A program made the position numbers and the translations under genes. The notes under the pieces are model-generated. The model was not told the DNA's origin. It did not search any database and saw nothing but the letters and a program-made list of their open reading frames with translations. Source: Mycobacterium sp. SMC-4 (lineage in GTDB: Bacteria; Actinomycetota; Actinomycetes; Mycobacteriales; Mycobacteriaceae). Taken from it: a stretch of 64,000 nt of DNA. Positions within the stretch are counted from its first letter, which is position 1, and each line of letters begins with the position of its first letter. Shown here piece by piece: positions 54,698 through 63,175 of this stretch. The stretch spans positions 1,302,001 through 1,366,000 of the forward strand of contig NZ_CP079869.1 in the NCBI RefSeq assembly GCF_025263265.1, given 5' to 3'.

Positions 54698-55585
54698 ATG
54701 GCTGAGGAGACTGGCCAGTTCACGGTCGACGAGGACTGGGTGCGCTACGACGTCGTCGAACCCCACATCGCGGTCATCACGATCAACCGGCCCGACAGGC
54801 GCAACGCCATCCTCTCGCCCGACATGCACACCCTGTTCAAGGACCGGCTCGATCGGGCCGAGGACGACGACGACATCAAGGTCGTTGTCCTCGCTGCGGC
54901 GGGCAAGGATTTCTCCAGCGGCGACGACGTGCGGCGACTGCCCGTCGAGAAGGCCGGACTGACGAAGGACAAACGGCTTCCGCAGACGGCCCGGATGGGC
55001 AATGCGCGACGGTTGCATCGGCATCTGACCAACTGGTTGGAGTTTCCCAAGACGGTGATCGCCGCATGTCAGGGCGCCACCATCGGCGCGGGAATGAACC
55101 TGGCGCTGGCCGCGGACATCCTCGTCGTCTCCGAGGATATGTACCTGGCACGACCGCAGGCTCGGATCGGGTTCGCCGGATTCTCCACGGCCATGCCGCT
55201 GGCGCTGCTCAAACTCGGACCGAATCGCGGTTACGAGGCGATGATCACCGGCCGCAAGGTGGCTGCGGCCGAACTCAAGGACTGGGGAGTGGCTGCCTCG
55301 GTGGTACCCGCCGCCGAACTCCACGATGAGGCGATGCGCTACGCGCGCGCCATCGCCCACCATTCGGCAGACGGGCTGATGATCGGCAAGCACGCGCTGA
55401 TCACGTTCTGGAACGCGGTCGGCATGGCGCAGTTCGCCGACTGGGTCCCGATGGGCCACACGGTTTTCACCAATCTCGCCTGGCGTGAAGACGAGTTCAA
55501 CTTCATGAAGGAACGTGGCATTCGGGGCGGGCGCGAGGCGATGGCCGAGCTGGAACGCCGTTACGCGCAGTGGGGCTTCGAATGA
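54698..55585 (+). CDS. Enoyl-CoA hydratase/isomerase family protein
   Basis: A 295-residue crotonase: VITINRPDRRNAILSPDMH, FSSGDDVRRLP at the oxyanion hole, ATIGAGMNLALAADILVVSE and QARIGFAGFSTAMPLALLK. The active-site loop has no obvious Glu or Asp at the classical place. GGGAGG lies 8 bases before the ATG. Monocistronic, with its own shared operator; the following SDR-Rieske operon has another. Confidence 0.85.
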   Translation: MAEETGQFTVDEDWVRYDVVEPHIAVITINRPDRRNAILSPDMHTLFKDRLDRAEDDDDIKVVVLAAAGKDFSSGDDVRRLPVEKAGLTKDKRLPQTARMGNARRLHRHLTNWLEFPKTVIAACQGATIGAGMNLALAADILVVSEDMYLARPQARIGFAGFSTAMPLALLKLGPNRGYEAMITGRKVAAAELKDWGVAASVVPAAELHDEAMRYARAIAHHSADGLMIGKHALITFWNAVGMAQFADWVPMGHTVFTNLAWREDEFNFMKERGIRGGREAMAELERRYAQWGFE

Positions 55586-55614
55586 CAGCACTGCGCAGTG
55601 AATGGAACAACAAA

Positions 55615-55640
55615 TAAACAATTCATGTCTTAGTGTTCTG
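55615..55640. promoter_or_regulatory. Shared operator, site 14 (SDR-Rieske-DUF35-thiolase operon)
   Basis: TAAACA and TGTTCTG separated by 13 bases, one base from consensus. It lies 31 bases before the SDR start at 55671. Confidence 0.7.
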
Positions 55641-55670
55641 TAGACTTATGCATGTCGTTAAGGAGAGATG

Positions 55671-56576
55671 ATGGGTGTACTCGACGGTCGGACCGCGCTG
55701 GTCACCGGCGGTGGTCGCGGTATCGGTGCCGCAGTGGCCGAGGGCCTGGCAGCCGAGGGCGCGGCGGTGATGGTGTCGGACGCCGGTGTGTCCGTCGACG
55801 GCAGCGGGCGTGATGCCGGGCCCGCGCAGAGCGTGGCGGCCGCCATCAACGACCGCGGCGGCAAGGCGTTCGCCGACACCACCGACATCACCGATTTCGC
55901 CGCTTGCGAGGACTTGATCAGCCGGGCGGCCGCGACGCTCGGCGGATTCGACATCATGGTCAACGCCGCGGGCATTCTGCGCGACGGGATGGTCTTCAAG
56001 ATGAGCGAGGCCGACTTCGACTCGGTCGTCGCCGTGCATCTGAAAGGCACGTTCAACCTCACCCGGCATGCCGCGGCATGGTGGCGCGAGAACCGGGGCG
56101 GCCAGTACCGGCTGATCAACTTCACCTCGATGTCGGGGTTGCAGGGCGCGCCCAGCCAACCCAATTACGCCGCGGCCAAGATGGGCGTCGTCGGGCTGAC
56201 GTTCTCGTGTGCCAACGCGCTCAAGGGCTACGGCGTCCGCAGCAATGCCATCGCGCCGATCGCCGGTACCCGGATGACCCAGGGCATCAAAGGTGGCGGC
56301 AGCATGGACTATTCGGCGCAGAACACCCGGTTGTCGCCGCAGAACGTGGTGCCGCCGGTGGTCTATCTGGCCAGCGAGCAATCCGACTGGCTCAATCGAC
56401 GGGTCATCTTCGCCGGCAATGGCCGGATCAGCCTGATGTCCAACCCGGTGGTGGAGCGCGAGATCGTGTCGGCATCGGGGTCCTGGGACATTCCGACGGC
56501 GTTCGCCGAGATCGAGACCTCGTTCAAGGAAGCAGTGCTGTATCCCAACATCTTCGACAAGCCACCGGCCAGCTGA
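55671..56576 (+). CDS. SDR family oxidoreductase, MFE2/17-beta-HSD4-like
   Basis: A 301-residue SDR with the longer layout of (3R)-hydroxyacyl-CoA dehydrogenases: ALVTGGGRGIGAAVAEGLA, an insert SDAGVSVDGSGRDAGPAQ after beta-2, NAAGILRDGMVFKM, Ser in NFTSMSGLQG and YAAAK. Its C-terminal extension is of the MFE-2/steroid-dehydrogenase type. ATG at 55671 is preferred to 55668 because AGGAG then lies 5 bases away. It probably oxidises the hydroxyacyl-CoA made by a MaoC hydratase. Leads the Rieske operon. Confidence 0.86.
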   Translation: MGVLDGRTALVTGGGRGIGAAVAEGLAAEGAAVMVSDAGVSVDGSGRDAGPAQSVAAAINDRGGKAFADTTDITDFAACEDLISRAAATLGGFDIMVNAAGILRDGMVFKMSEADFDSVVAVHLKGTFNLTRHAAAWWRENRGGQYRLINFTSMSGLQGAPSQPNYAAAKMGVVGLTFSCANALKGYGVRSNAIAPIAGTRMTQGIKGGGSMDYSAQNTRLSPQNVVPPVVYLASEQSDWLNRRVIFAGNGRISLMSNPVVEREIVSASGSWDIPTAFAEIETSFKEAVLYPNIFDKPPAS

Positions 56577-56598
56577 ACATGAGGAAGGGGGTTGCGCG

Positions 56599-58023
56599 GT
56601 GACCGTTTTCGAGCATGCCACCGACACGTCGACCCGAGGTACCGTGCCGCCGAAGTACGCTTGTGGGCAGACTTTTGTCCCCAAGTCGCGCTACATCGAC
56701 CCCGAGTTCCTGCGCCTAGAACTGGACCGGTTGTTCACCCAGGTGTGGCAGCCGGCGTGCCGGGAGGAGGAGGTGCCCGAGCCCGGGGACTACTACGAGT
56801 ACACCGTCGGCCGCCAGTCGATCATGGTGGTGCGCCAGAAGGACCGCAGCGTCAAGGCGTTCTACAACGCGTGCACGCACCGGGGAATGAAGGTCGTCCG
56901 CGGCTCGGGGTGTGCCGCGGGGGGCGACCTGCGGTGTGAGTTCCACGGTTGGCGCTTCGCCTTGGACGGTCGGTCGTCGTTCGTCCCCTCGCGCGACGAG
57001 TTCCTGGAGCGACCTCGCGACCAGTGGTCGTTGCGCCCGGTCGCGGTCGGCACCTGGGGCGGGTGGATCTTCATCAGCATGGCCGAGGATCCACCGGACC
57101 TGCTCGAATGGCTCGATCCGCTGCCCACTGCGCTGGAGCCGTTCCGGCTGCACGACATGCGATTCCGCTGGCGCAAGCGGACTCCGCTCAATGCCAACTA
57201 CAAGACCGTCATCGATGCGTTCATCGAGGGCTACCACACGCCGGGCACCCACCCGCAGACGTTGCGGGCAGCCCAAGGCCCGCGCCCTCCCGCGGATCCC
57301 GCCGCGCCGCAGGAGTTCGTCTACGCGCCGTACACGCCGACCATCCGGTATCGCAATCACTCCCGCTTCATCTACTCCCAGCGCCCGGACAGCGGGGACC
57401 GTGACAGCGCCCGCAAGGCCCAAGCCGCCCGGCCGGAGGTCTTCGCCAATTCGATGCAGTATCAGTACCTCGAAGTGGGATCGCTGGTCACCGAGCGGGA
57501 TTACCGCGCGGCACGCCGGCTGGCCACCATGGAGCCCAGCGAGGTCCCACCATTCGTGCTGTACCACCAGATGTGTGAGGAGTTGGCGCTCGCCGAGGGC
57601 GTCGATTTCCCGAAGATGTCAATGGAGCAGTACTTCGCCGGCAATGGGGACTGGCATGTCTTCCCGACTCTGGTGCTCCTGGTGGAGAAGTCGTGCGTGC
57701 TGGGTTACCGGGTGCTGCCCGACGCCGAGGATCCCAATCGTTGTGTCTTCGAGATGTTCTCCCTTGAGCACTTCGCCCCCGGTGAGGTTCCCGACACCAG
57801 GTGGCTGGAGGTCGAGCGGTGGCAGGACCACGACGGTTGGGGTGAGCTGCCCACCCAGGATCTGCGCAACATCGATGCGATCCATGCCGGGTTGCACTCC
57901 CGCGGCTTCGACGGCCTGTGGTTGAACACCGAGCAGGAGATGTCGATTCGCAACGCGCACGCGATTGCCGACCGGTTCATCTTCGGCGTGGACGACGGCC
58001 AGGGCACTGCCGGCGATGGCTGA
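56599..58023 (+). CDS. Rieske non-haem iron oxygenase, alpha subunit
   Basis: A 474-residue ring-hydroxylating-type oxygenase. The Rieske 2Fe-2S ligands are Cys and His in NACTHRGMK near residue 93 and LRCEFHGWRF near residue 114. The catalytic iron site is DAFIEGYHTPGTHP near 205-218, giving the His-x4-His pair; the carboxylate ligand should be in the C-terminal half. No beta subunit, reductase or ferredoxin gene is next to it, so it may be a homotrimer with distant electron donors. Start GTG at 56599. It could hydroxylate a ring of an alicyclic or terpenoid substrate. Confidence 0.92.
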   Translation: MTVFEHATDTSTRGTVPPKYACGQTFVPKSRYIDPEFLRLELDRLFTQVWQPACREEEVPEPGDYYEYTVGRQSIMVVRQKDRSVKAFYNACTHRGMKVVRGSGCAAGGDLRCEFHGWRFALDGRSSFVPSRDEFLERPRDQWSLRPVAVGTWGGWIFISMAEDPPDLLEWLDPLPTALEPFRLHDMRFRWRKRTPLNANYKTVIDAFIEGYHTPGTHPQTLRAAQGPRPPADPAAPQEFVYAPYTPTIRYRNHSRFIYSQRPDSGDRDSARKAQAARPEVFANSMQYQYLEVGSLVTERDYRAARRLATMEPSEVPPFVLYHQMCEELALAEGVDFPKMSMEQYFAGNGDWHVFPTLVLLVEKSCVLGYRVLPDAEDPNRCVFEMFSLEHFAPGEVPDTRWLEVERWQDHDGWGELPTQDLRNIDAIHAGLHSRGFDGLWLNTEQEMSIRNAHAIADRFIFGVDDGQGTAGDG

Positions 58024-58444
58024 GCAGGCGCCGACGTCTCGGCCGCTGCCGGCGCTGACCGCCCTCAACCGGCCCTACTGGACGTCCGGTGCCGACGGGG
58101 TGTGGTCGTTGCAGCGCTGTCCCGACTGCGAGCGGCTCATCCATCCGCCCACCATGCGCTGCCAGTACGATCACGCGGTTCCTGAGTGGGTGGCATTGTC
58201 CGGTCGCGGAGTCGTCGAATCCTGGACGGTCAATCACCATCCGTTCTTCCCGGGCATCCCGACCCCATATGTGATCGCATTCGTCAATCCAGTGGAGGAC
58301 GAGCGTGTCCGGGTGCTGACGAACCTGGTGAACGTGCAGCCGGAGGAGGTCTTCGGCGGGATGCCGGTGCAGGTCACGTTCGCGGTGGGCGACGACGGGG
58401 GAGACGACGTCGTGCATCTGCCGCTGTTCACGCCGGAGCGCTGA
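58016..58444 (+). CDS. DUF35 zinc-ribbon/OB-fold protein
   Basis: A 142-residue DUF35 protein. The zinc ribbon is CPDCERLIHPP with CQYDHA, so the fourth Cys is replaced, with His three residues later as possible ligand. The OB fold follows (GRGVVESWTVNHHPFFP, YVIAFVNPVEDERVRVLT). ATG at 58016 overlaps the Rieske stop, and its own stop overlaps the thiolase-like start. It is the obvious partner of the next protein. Confidence 0.87.
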   Translation: MAEQAPTSRPLPALTALNRPYWTSGADGVWSLQRCPDCERLIHPPTMRCQYDHAVPEWVALSGRGVVESWTVNHHPFFPGIPTPYVIAFVNPVEDERVRVLTNLVNVQPEEVFGGMPVQVTFAVGDDGGDDVVHLPLFTPER

Positions 58445-59622
58445 TGGCGGGCCGACTGACACGCGAGGTCATCATCAGCGGTATCGGGCAGTCCGAGGTG
58501 GGTCGCCGGCTGGGGCGGGATCCGCTGCAACTCACCGTCGATGCGTGTCTGGCCGCGGTTCAGGATGCCGGGCTCACCCTTGCCGACATCGACGGCCTGA
58601 CCACCTATCCCGGGGCGTCGATGGCGGGGAAGGGGTTCTCGGGGGCCGGGGTGCGCGATGTCCACGACGCCCTCGGTATCCGGCCCAACTGGGTGGCCGG
58701 CGGCACCGAGTATCCGGGGCAACTCGGTGCGGTGGTGGACGCGATGCTGGCTGTCTCGGCGGGTTTGGCCAATCACGTGCTGTGCTGGCGCAGCATCTGG
58801 GAAGGCACCGCGCAGGGCGCCGACCGGCGGCGGGGCTACAGCGTCCCGGCGGGCAGCCGGGCGGCTGGTCAGCTCGGGTGGCAACTGCCTTACGGCGCGT
58901 CGGCGGCCAATCTGGCGGCGCTGCAGATCCGTTCGCGGATGCAGCGGTTCGGCCTGACCCGCGAACAACTGGCGCAGATCGCGATCGTGCAACGATCCCA
59001 CGCCGCGCTCAACCCGCAGGCGATCTACACCGAGCCGCTGGACCTGCAGGGCTATCTCGACGCGCGGATGGTGTCGGATCCGCTGTGTATGTACGACTGT
59101 GACATCGCGTGTGACGGCGCCACCGCGTTCGTGGTCTCGCGTGCCGAGCACGCCGCCGCGCTCGATCATCCGGGGGTGGTGGTGGAGGCACTCGACTGTG
59201 CCCACCACGACCGGTTCCTCTGGGAGGGCGGCCAGGACATCGCCCGGCTGAATTCGCGGTGGTCGACGATCTGGGACCGTACCGACTTCACTGTCGACGA
59301 CGTCGACTGTGCCTCGCTGTACGACGGTTTCAGTGTGTTCGTGTTGTGTTTCCTGGAAGATTTCGGGTTCTGCGGCGTGGGTGAGTCCGGGGACTGGGTG
59401 GCCGACCCGCAGCGTTTCTCGCTCGGCGGGCAGGTGCCGATCAACACCGCGGGCGGGCAGCTGTCCGGAGGTCGGCTGCACGGCTTCGGGCACCTGCACG
59501 AGGCGTGTGTCCAGGTCCGTGGCCAGGGTGGGGCGCGTCAGGTCACCGATGCCGATCTGGTCGCGTGCGGGGTGGGCGGAGCCAACAGCGGCACCACGAT
59601 GATGCTGCTGCGGCGCAGCTGA
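58444..59622 (+). CDS. Thiolase-fold lipid-transfer protein, Ltp2-like (probable aldolase)
   Basis: A 392-residue thiolase-fold protein. The nucleophile region reads WVAGGTEYPGQLGAVVDAML, with no Cys. The C-terminal half has CASLYDGFSVFVLCFLEDFG and TAGGQLSGGRLHGFGHLHEA, as in the Ltp2/DUF35 aldolases, and lacks GHPxGATG. It probably performs retro-aldol cleavage of a CoA ester together with the DUF35 protein upstream, whose stop it overlaps. Last gene of the Rieske operon. Confidence 0.82.
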   Translation: MAGRLTREVIISGIGQSEVGRRLGRDPLQLTVDACLAAVQDAGLTLADIDGLTTYPGASMAGKGFSGAGVRDVHDALGIRPNWVAGGTEYPGQLGAVVDAMLAVSAGLANHVLCWRSIWEGTAQGADRRRGYSVPAGSRAAGQLGWQLPYGASAANLAALQIRSRMQRFGLTREQLAQIAIVQRSHAALNPQAIYTEPLDLQGYLDARMVSDPLCMYDCDIACDGATAFVVSRAEHAAALDHPGVVVEALDCAHHDRFLWEGGQDIARLNSRWSTIWDRTDFTVDDVDCASLYDGFSVFVLCFLEDFGFCGVGESGDWVADPQRFSLGGQVPINTAGGQLSGGRLHGFGHLHEACVQVRGQGGARQVTDADLVACGVGGANSGTTMMLLRRS

Positions 59623-59634
59623 AAAGTGGGTGAT

Positions 59635-60954
59635 TCAGGTGGCTTTGCCGCCGGTCATGATGGTGGCCATGCGGGCCTTCATCTCCCCGTAGGTCATGGC
59701 GGTGGCGCCGGGTTTGGGAATCCGATGGGTTTCCACCGTGGGGGTGGACAGATCCAACCCGGCAGTCAGCGCGCGAAGTGCCGCGACGGTGCAGTTCTGC
59801 CGACCTCGTCGATCGACGCCGAGGTACCCGAAGGCGGTAGCGGCGTTGCGCCAGCAGATGGCCTCGATCTCGTCGTCGGTGCAGCCGTCGAGTTCGGCGG
59901 CCAGTTGCTCGGGCGCGTCCGGCCAGCTGCTGTCTGAGTGCGGGTAATCCATCTCCCAGCAGATGGTTTCGACACCGATGCGATGGCGGTTCTCGATCCC
60001 GACGCGGTCCCGGATGAAGCAGGACAAGAAGTTGGCGCGGAACACGTCGGTGGGGGTTCGCCCGTCGCCGAGGTCATCGCCGGTCCAGGCGCGTTGGCGG
60101 GAGTAGACGTCCTCGAAGCGCTCCAGCAGGAACGGGATCCAGCCGATGCCGCCTTCGGACAGCGCGAACTTGACCGTCGGGAAGTCCCGGACCACGCGGG
60201 AGAACAGCAGGTCGGCGGTGAAGCGGCCGGTGTCCAGCGCCAGCATCGAGTTGTAGGCGAGGTAACTGGTCTGATCGGACGGGACGGGCACGCCGCCGCC
60301 GGTGCCGATGTGGATGTTGACCACGGTCTGGTTCTCGCAGACGGCCTCCCACAGCACATCCCAGTGCCGATCCTGCCACGGTGGTTGGCCGTAGTTGGCA
60401 ATGTGCTGGGGCACGGTGACCGCGCGGCAGTCCAGCGCCGCGAGCCGCCGGACTTCGGCCGCAGCTGCCGCCGGATCCCAGAGGGGGAGGATTCCCATCG
60501 GGATGAAGCGGTCGGGGTGGCGACCGCACCAGTCCTCGAGATGCCAGTCGTTGTAGGCGCGCACCATCACCGCCGACACGTCACGCTGGCCCCGGAAGGT
60601 GAACAGGGCGCCGGAGATCGTCGGGAAGGACGGGAAACACACCGAGGCCAGCACTCCGGCGGCATTCATGTCGTCGACGCGGGCGTCGACGTCGTAGCAG
60701 CCGCGGCGCATGTCCTCGAAGCGCGAGGGCTCGAAGCCCCACTCGTCATTGGGCCGGCCGGCGACGGCGTTGAGGCCGATGTTGGGCAGCCGCATGCCGT
60801 CGTAGACCCAGCAGACCGAACCGTCGGCGTCCTCGATGATGCGGGGTGCGTCGTCACGGTAGCGGGCGGGTACCCGGCCGTCGAACATGTCGGGCGGTTC
60901 GACGGTGTGGTCGTCGACGCTGATCAGCACCAAGTTCGTCGGGTCAATCGTCAT
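59635..60954 (-). CDS. Amidohydrolase-2 family metal-dependent hydrolase
   Basis: A 439-residue ACMSD-like TIM-barrel: LISVDDHTVEPPDMF, VVNIHIGTGG, ALSEGGIGWIPFLLERFEDV and CWEMDYPHSDSSWPD hold the metal and catalytic positions. It aligns throughout with the protein at 36853-38157 and is clearly a paralogue. The start MTIDPTNLVLI is used because AAAGG lies upstream; further in-frame ATGs at 60978 and 60972 are possible. Probable C-C hydrolase or decarboxylase on a cyclic acid. Monocistronic with a shared operator. Confidence 0.87.
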   Translation of the reverse strand: MTIDPTNLVLISVDDHTVEPPDMFDGRVPARYRDDAPRIIEDADGSVCWVYDGMRLPNIGLNAVAGRPNDEWGFEPSRFEDMRRGCYDVDARVDDMNAAGVLASVCFPSFPTISGALFTFRGQRDVSAVMVRAYNDWHLEDWCGRHPDRFIPMGILPLWDPAAAAAEVRRLAALDCRAVTVPQHIANYGQPPWQDRHWDVLWEAVCENQTVVNIHIGTGGGVPVPSDQTSYLAYNSMLALDTGRFTADLLFSRVVRDFPTVKFALSEGGIGWIPFLLERFEDVYSRQRAWTGDDLGDGRTPTDVFRANFLSCFIRDRVGIENRHRIGVETICWEMDYPHSDSSWPDAPEQLAAELDGCTDDEIEAICWRNAATAFGYLGVDRRGRQNCTVAALRALTAGLDLSTPTVETHRIPKPGATAMTYGEMKARMATIMTGGKAT

Positions 60955-60981
60955 GGACAGCCTTTCGCTCATCCTCAACGA

Positions 60982-61007
60982 TAGAACAGAGGATGTGCGA
61001 ATGTTCA
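60982..61007. promoter_or_regulatory. Shared operator, site 15 (amidohydrolase 59635-60954)
   Basis: TAGAACA and TGTTCA separated by 13 bases, both arms perfect. It lies 28 bases upstream of the amidohydrolase start. Its right end touches the stop codon of the SDR gene ending at 61005. It is the last copy in the window. Confidence 0.72.
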
Positions 61008-61811
61008 GAGATCGCCGCGCAGCGTCCGTTGATATCGCCGCATCCCGGAGATCCAGCGGTCGTAGTCAGATCCCTTGTGTCGGTACATCTCCAGCAGTTC
61101 GGGGTGGGGCAGCACCAGGAACCGGCCGGCCTGCACCGCCTCGACGGTCACCCGCGCGACGTCGGCGGCGCTGATCACCGCCGCGGACTGCTCGATCGAC
61201 GACGCACCCAGCCGCGCGTCTGAGTCATCGACGTCGCGGATCGCCTGCAGCAGTGGTGTTTCCACGCCCAGCGGACACACCAGGCTGACCCCGATGCCGT
61301 CGTCGCCGTAGCTGACCGCCAACCATTCGGCGAAACCGACCGCGGCGTGCTTGCTGACCGCGTACCCGGCCGCGCCCAACTGGGTCAGCAACCCCGCGGC
61401 CGAGGCCACCGAGACGAAGTAGCCCGACCCCCGAGCCTGCCAGCCCGGCACCAGCAGTCGCGCCGCGCGGATGTGGGCCCGCAGGTTGACGTCCAGGATC
61501 ACGTCCCAGTCGGCGTCGGCTCCCAGACCCGGCGCCCCCATCACCCCGGCGTTGGCGACGTAGAGGTCGACCGACCCGAACTCGGCTTCGGCGACAGCGA
61601 TCATCGACTCGATGCCGGCGACCTCGGCGGCGTCGGCGCGCACGGCGACGGCCTGACCGCCGGCCTGGGTCACGGCAGAAGCGACGGCGGAGGCGTCGGA
61701 GAGGTCCCCGATGACCACGCGCACCCCGTGGGTGGCCAGTTCGGCGGCCAGCGCCGCGCCGATGCCCGAGCCGCCGCCGGTGACGATCGCCGTGGTGCCG
61801 TTCAGATCCAT
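61005..61811 (-). CDS. SDR family oxidoreductase
   Basis: A 268-residue classical SDR: AIVTGGGSGIGAALA, IGDLSDA (Asp, favouring NAD), VANAGVMGAP, Ser in SVASAAGLL, YAVSK and a C-terminal tail (LEMYRHKGSDYDRWISGMRR) seen in mycobacterial SDRs near lipid genes. The ATG is 7 bases from the end of the Mrr-like gene. No shared operator precedes it, so it may belong to the flanking core genome and not to the catabolic set. Confidence 0.86.
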   Translation of the reverse strand: MDLNGTTAIVTGGGSGIGAALAAELATHGVRVVIGDLSDASAVASAVTQAGGQAVAVRADAAEVAGIESMIAVAEAEFGSVDLYVANAGVMGAPGLGADADWDVILDVNLRAHIRAARLLVPGWQARGSGYFVSVASAAGLLTQLGAAGYAVSKHAAVGFAEWLAVSYGDDGIGVSLVCPLGVETPLLQAIRDVDDSDARLGASSIEQSAAVISAADVARVTVEAVQAGRFLVLPHPELLEMYRHKGSDYDRWISGMRRYQRTLRGDL

Positions 61812-61818
61812 GCAATCA

Positions 61819-62352
61819 TCATGGCGCAGTGAGCCGCCGGATGATCGAGCGCAGCCGGGGCAGATCGGCCCCGGCGACCAACTCGCAGCCGTGCCGCTCG
61901 GCGAGCGTGCGCGCCGCGGGCGTGAACTCGTGGTTGGTGACGACCATGGTGCGGGTGCAGTCCTGCATCGGTGCGCCGGCGACGACTTCCTGCACCGCCG
62001 CGGCGCCGACCGGCCGGGACAGCCGCTTGCACTGCACCGCGACCCGGTGCGGGCGGCGCCCGACGATCAGATCGACGCCCCAGTCGCCGGTCATCGAGGT
62101 CATGATCACCGGCACCCCGCAGGAGCGGGCGATGCGCGCGACGTAATCCTCGAACTCGGTGCCCGACATCGCCATGCTCGCCGGGTCTTCGCGCGGTGAC
62201 GGGGTGGCCGCCCCGGAGAACAGTCCGAGCAGGAACCGCGGCACCAGCGGGGCCAGCAGCGCGACCACCACACTCCACCCGATACCGAGGCCGGTCAGGT
62301 ACGCGGTCAGCCCCGCGGCGAGCGCGAATGCTGCGTAGAGCTTCCAGACCAC
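61819..62352 (-). CDS. Membrane-anchored Mrr-type restriction endonuclease-like protein
   Basis: About 177 residues: two N-terminal membrane helices (LYAAFALAAGLTAYLTGLGI, then WSVVVALLAPLVPRFLLGL), then a PD-(D/E)xK Mrr_cat domain with MSGTEFEDYVARIARSCG, Asp in GDWGVDLIVG and VAVQCKR as the Gln-x-Lys end of the active site. Such proteins may cleave modified or foreign DNA; a membrane-bound form is common in actinobacteria but its role is unclear. The GTG at 62352 (VVWKLYAAF) is my choice; a TTG start at 62406 lies right beside the terminator hairpin and is less likely. Confidence 0.72.
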   Translation of the reverse strand: MVWKLYAAFALAAGLTAYLTGLGIGWSVVVALLAPLVPRFLLGLFSGAATPSPREDPASMAMSGTEFEDYVARIARSCGVPVIMTSMTGDWGVDLIVGRRPHRVAVQCKRLSRPVGAAAVQEVVAGAPMQDCTRTMVVTNHEFTPAARTLAERHGCELVAGADLPRLRSIIRRLTAP

Positions 62353-62406
62353 GGCGCGAAGCCTAAACCGGGCCTGTGACGTTACCCACCCGGCGAGGAA
62401 CAGCAA

Positions 62407-62436
62407 TGAGCCCGGTCGGCGAACCGACCGGGCTCA
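62407..62436. terminator. Strong hairpin terminator downstream of csbD
   Basis: TGAGCCCGGTCGG and CCGACCGGGCTCA form a perfect 13-bp stem around a CGAA tetraloop, 15 bases beyond the csbD stop on the minus strand. TTGCTGTT follows on that strand. It should end the csbD transcript and insulate the Mrr-like gene. Confidence 0.8.
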
Positions 62437-62450
62437 GAGCGGGGATTGAT

Positions 62451-62690
62451 CTACTGCTCGGACTTCTGGCGCTCCTCAGCGGCTTTGGCACCGCCGCGAG
62501 CTGCCTCGGCTTCGGCTTCCTTCTTCGCCGCGTCCTGCTGCGCGTCGGCCTTGTCCTGTTGGGCCTTGCCCTCGCGGACCATGTCATCGCGGCCGGTCAC
62601 GGTCCCGATACCTTCCTTGGCCTTGCCCTTCACATCCTCGACGACGCCCTTGATGCCTTCTTCGGGGCCGCTCTTGTTGTCATCGCTCAT
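62451..62690 (-). CDS. CsbD family stress protein
   Basis: A 79-residue charged protein: GIKGVVEDVKGKAKEGIG is the CsbD repeat (KGxxxxxxGKxKExxG), followed by a Lys/Glu/Ala-rich helical tail. CsbD proteins are abundant general-stress proteins; in Bacillus csbD is under the stress sigma factor SigB. GGAAGG lies 7 bases before the ATG. A SigF-like promoter (62756-62781) precedes it, fitting its place next to sigF. Confidence 0.9.
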   Translation of the reverse strand: MSDDNKSGPEEGIKGVVEDVKGKAKEGIGTVTGRDDMVREGKAQQDKADAQQDAAKKEAEAEAARGGAKAAEERQKSEQ

Positions 62691-62755
62691 GTGGCTACCT
62701 TCCGGTGTGGTGTCAGTGTTGACTTCTCCGGACTCGCAAGCCGGATGCAGAAAGA

Positions 62756-62781
62756 CTTCCCAAGCCGCCGGGGGGCTAAAC
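62756..62781 (-). promoter_or_regulatory. Probable SigF-dependent promoter of csbD
   Basis: On the minus strand GTTT (62781-62778), a 16-base spacer and GGGAAG (62761-62756). The mycobacterial SigF consensus is GTTT-N15-17-GGGTAT/C; the -10 element differs at two positions. The predicted start lies about 60 bases before the csbD ATG. Confidence 0.5.
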
Positions 62782-62834
62782 GGGTGACGCCCGTCTCACC
62801 GAACAGCCCTGATCGACAAGACAATTCAGGCGGT

Positions 62835-62861
62835 GTTTGGGTTATGCACAGGCTGGGGTAT
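62835..62861 (+). promoter_or_regulatory. SigF-dependent promoter pointing to rsbW-sigF
   Basis: GTTT (62835-62838), 17-base spacer, GGGTAT (62856-62861): an exact match to the SigF consensus on the plus strand. The next plus-strand gene is rsbW about 300 bases on, so it would give a long 5' leader and positive autoregulation of sigF. It runs antisense to the small membrane gene at 62904-63050. Confidence 0.68.
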
Positions 62862-62903
62862 CACAGCCGGACCATGAGATGTTCCGCATCGGGCCAGGTA
62901 GTG

Positions 62904-63050
62904 CTACTGCATCATCGGCGCCAAGATCAAGAACGCCGCCGTGTAGATGGCCACACCGGCCAGCAGCAGCGCGGCGAGCACGATGGCCGACACCACCAGA
63001 ATGCGGCGCAGCGGGCGTCGTCGGGCGTCGGCCGGTTCGCGGTCATCCAT
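62904..63050 (-). CDS. Small single-pass membrane protein
   Basis: A 48-residue protein: a basic N-terminus (DDREPADARRRPLRRI), then one hydrophobic helix (LVVSAIVLAALLLAGVAIY) to near the end, stopping after LILAPMMQ. The helix, positive-inside charge and strongly G/C-ending codons support a real gene, though no clear ribosome site precedes the ATG. It lies between csbD and rsbW, antisense to the leader of the sigF operon. Function unknown. Confidence 0.55.
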   Translation of the reverse strand: MDDREPADARRRPLRRILVVSAIVLAALLLAGVAIYTAAFLILAPMMQ

Positions 63051-63175
63051 GGGGGGCGGTTACCCGAGGCGGGTAGCTGCCTAACTTTGTCCACAGTGCA
63101 TAGATGCCCGGAGCACCCGTGAATAGCGGGGGAGTTGGCTGGGGTAGTCTCGCTTCGACGTTTCCGGGAGGTCAG

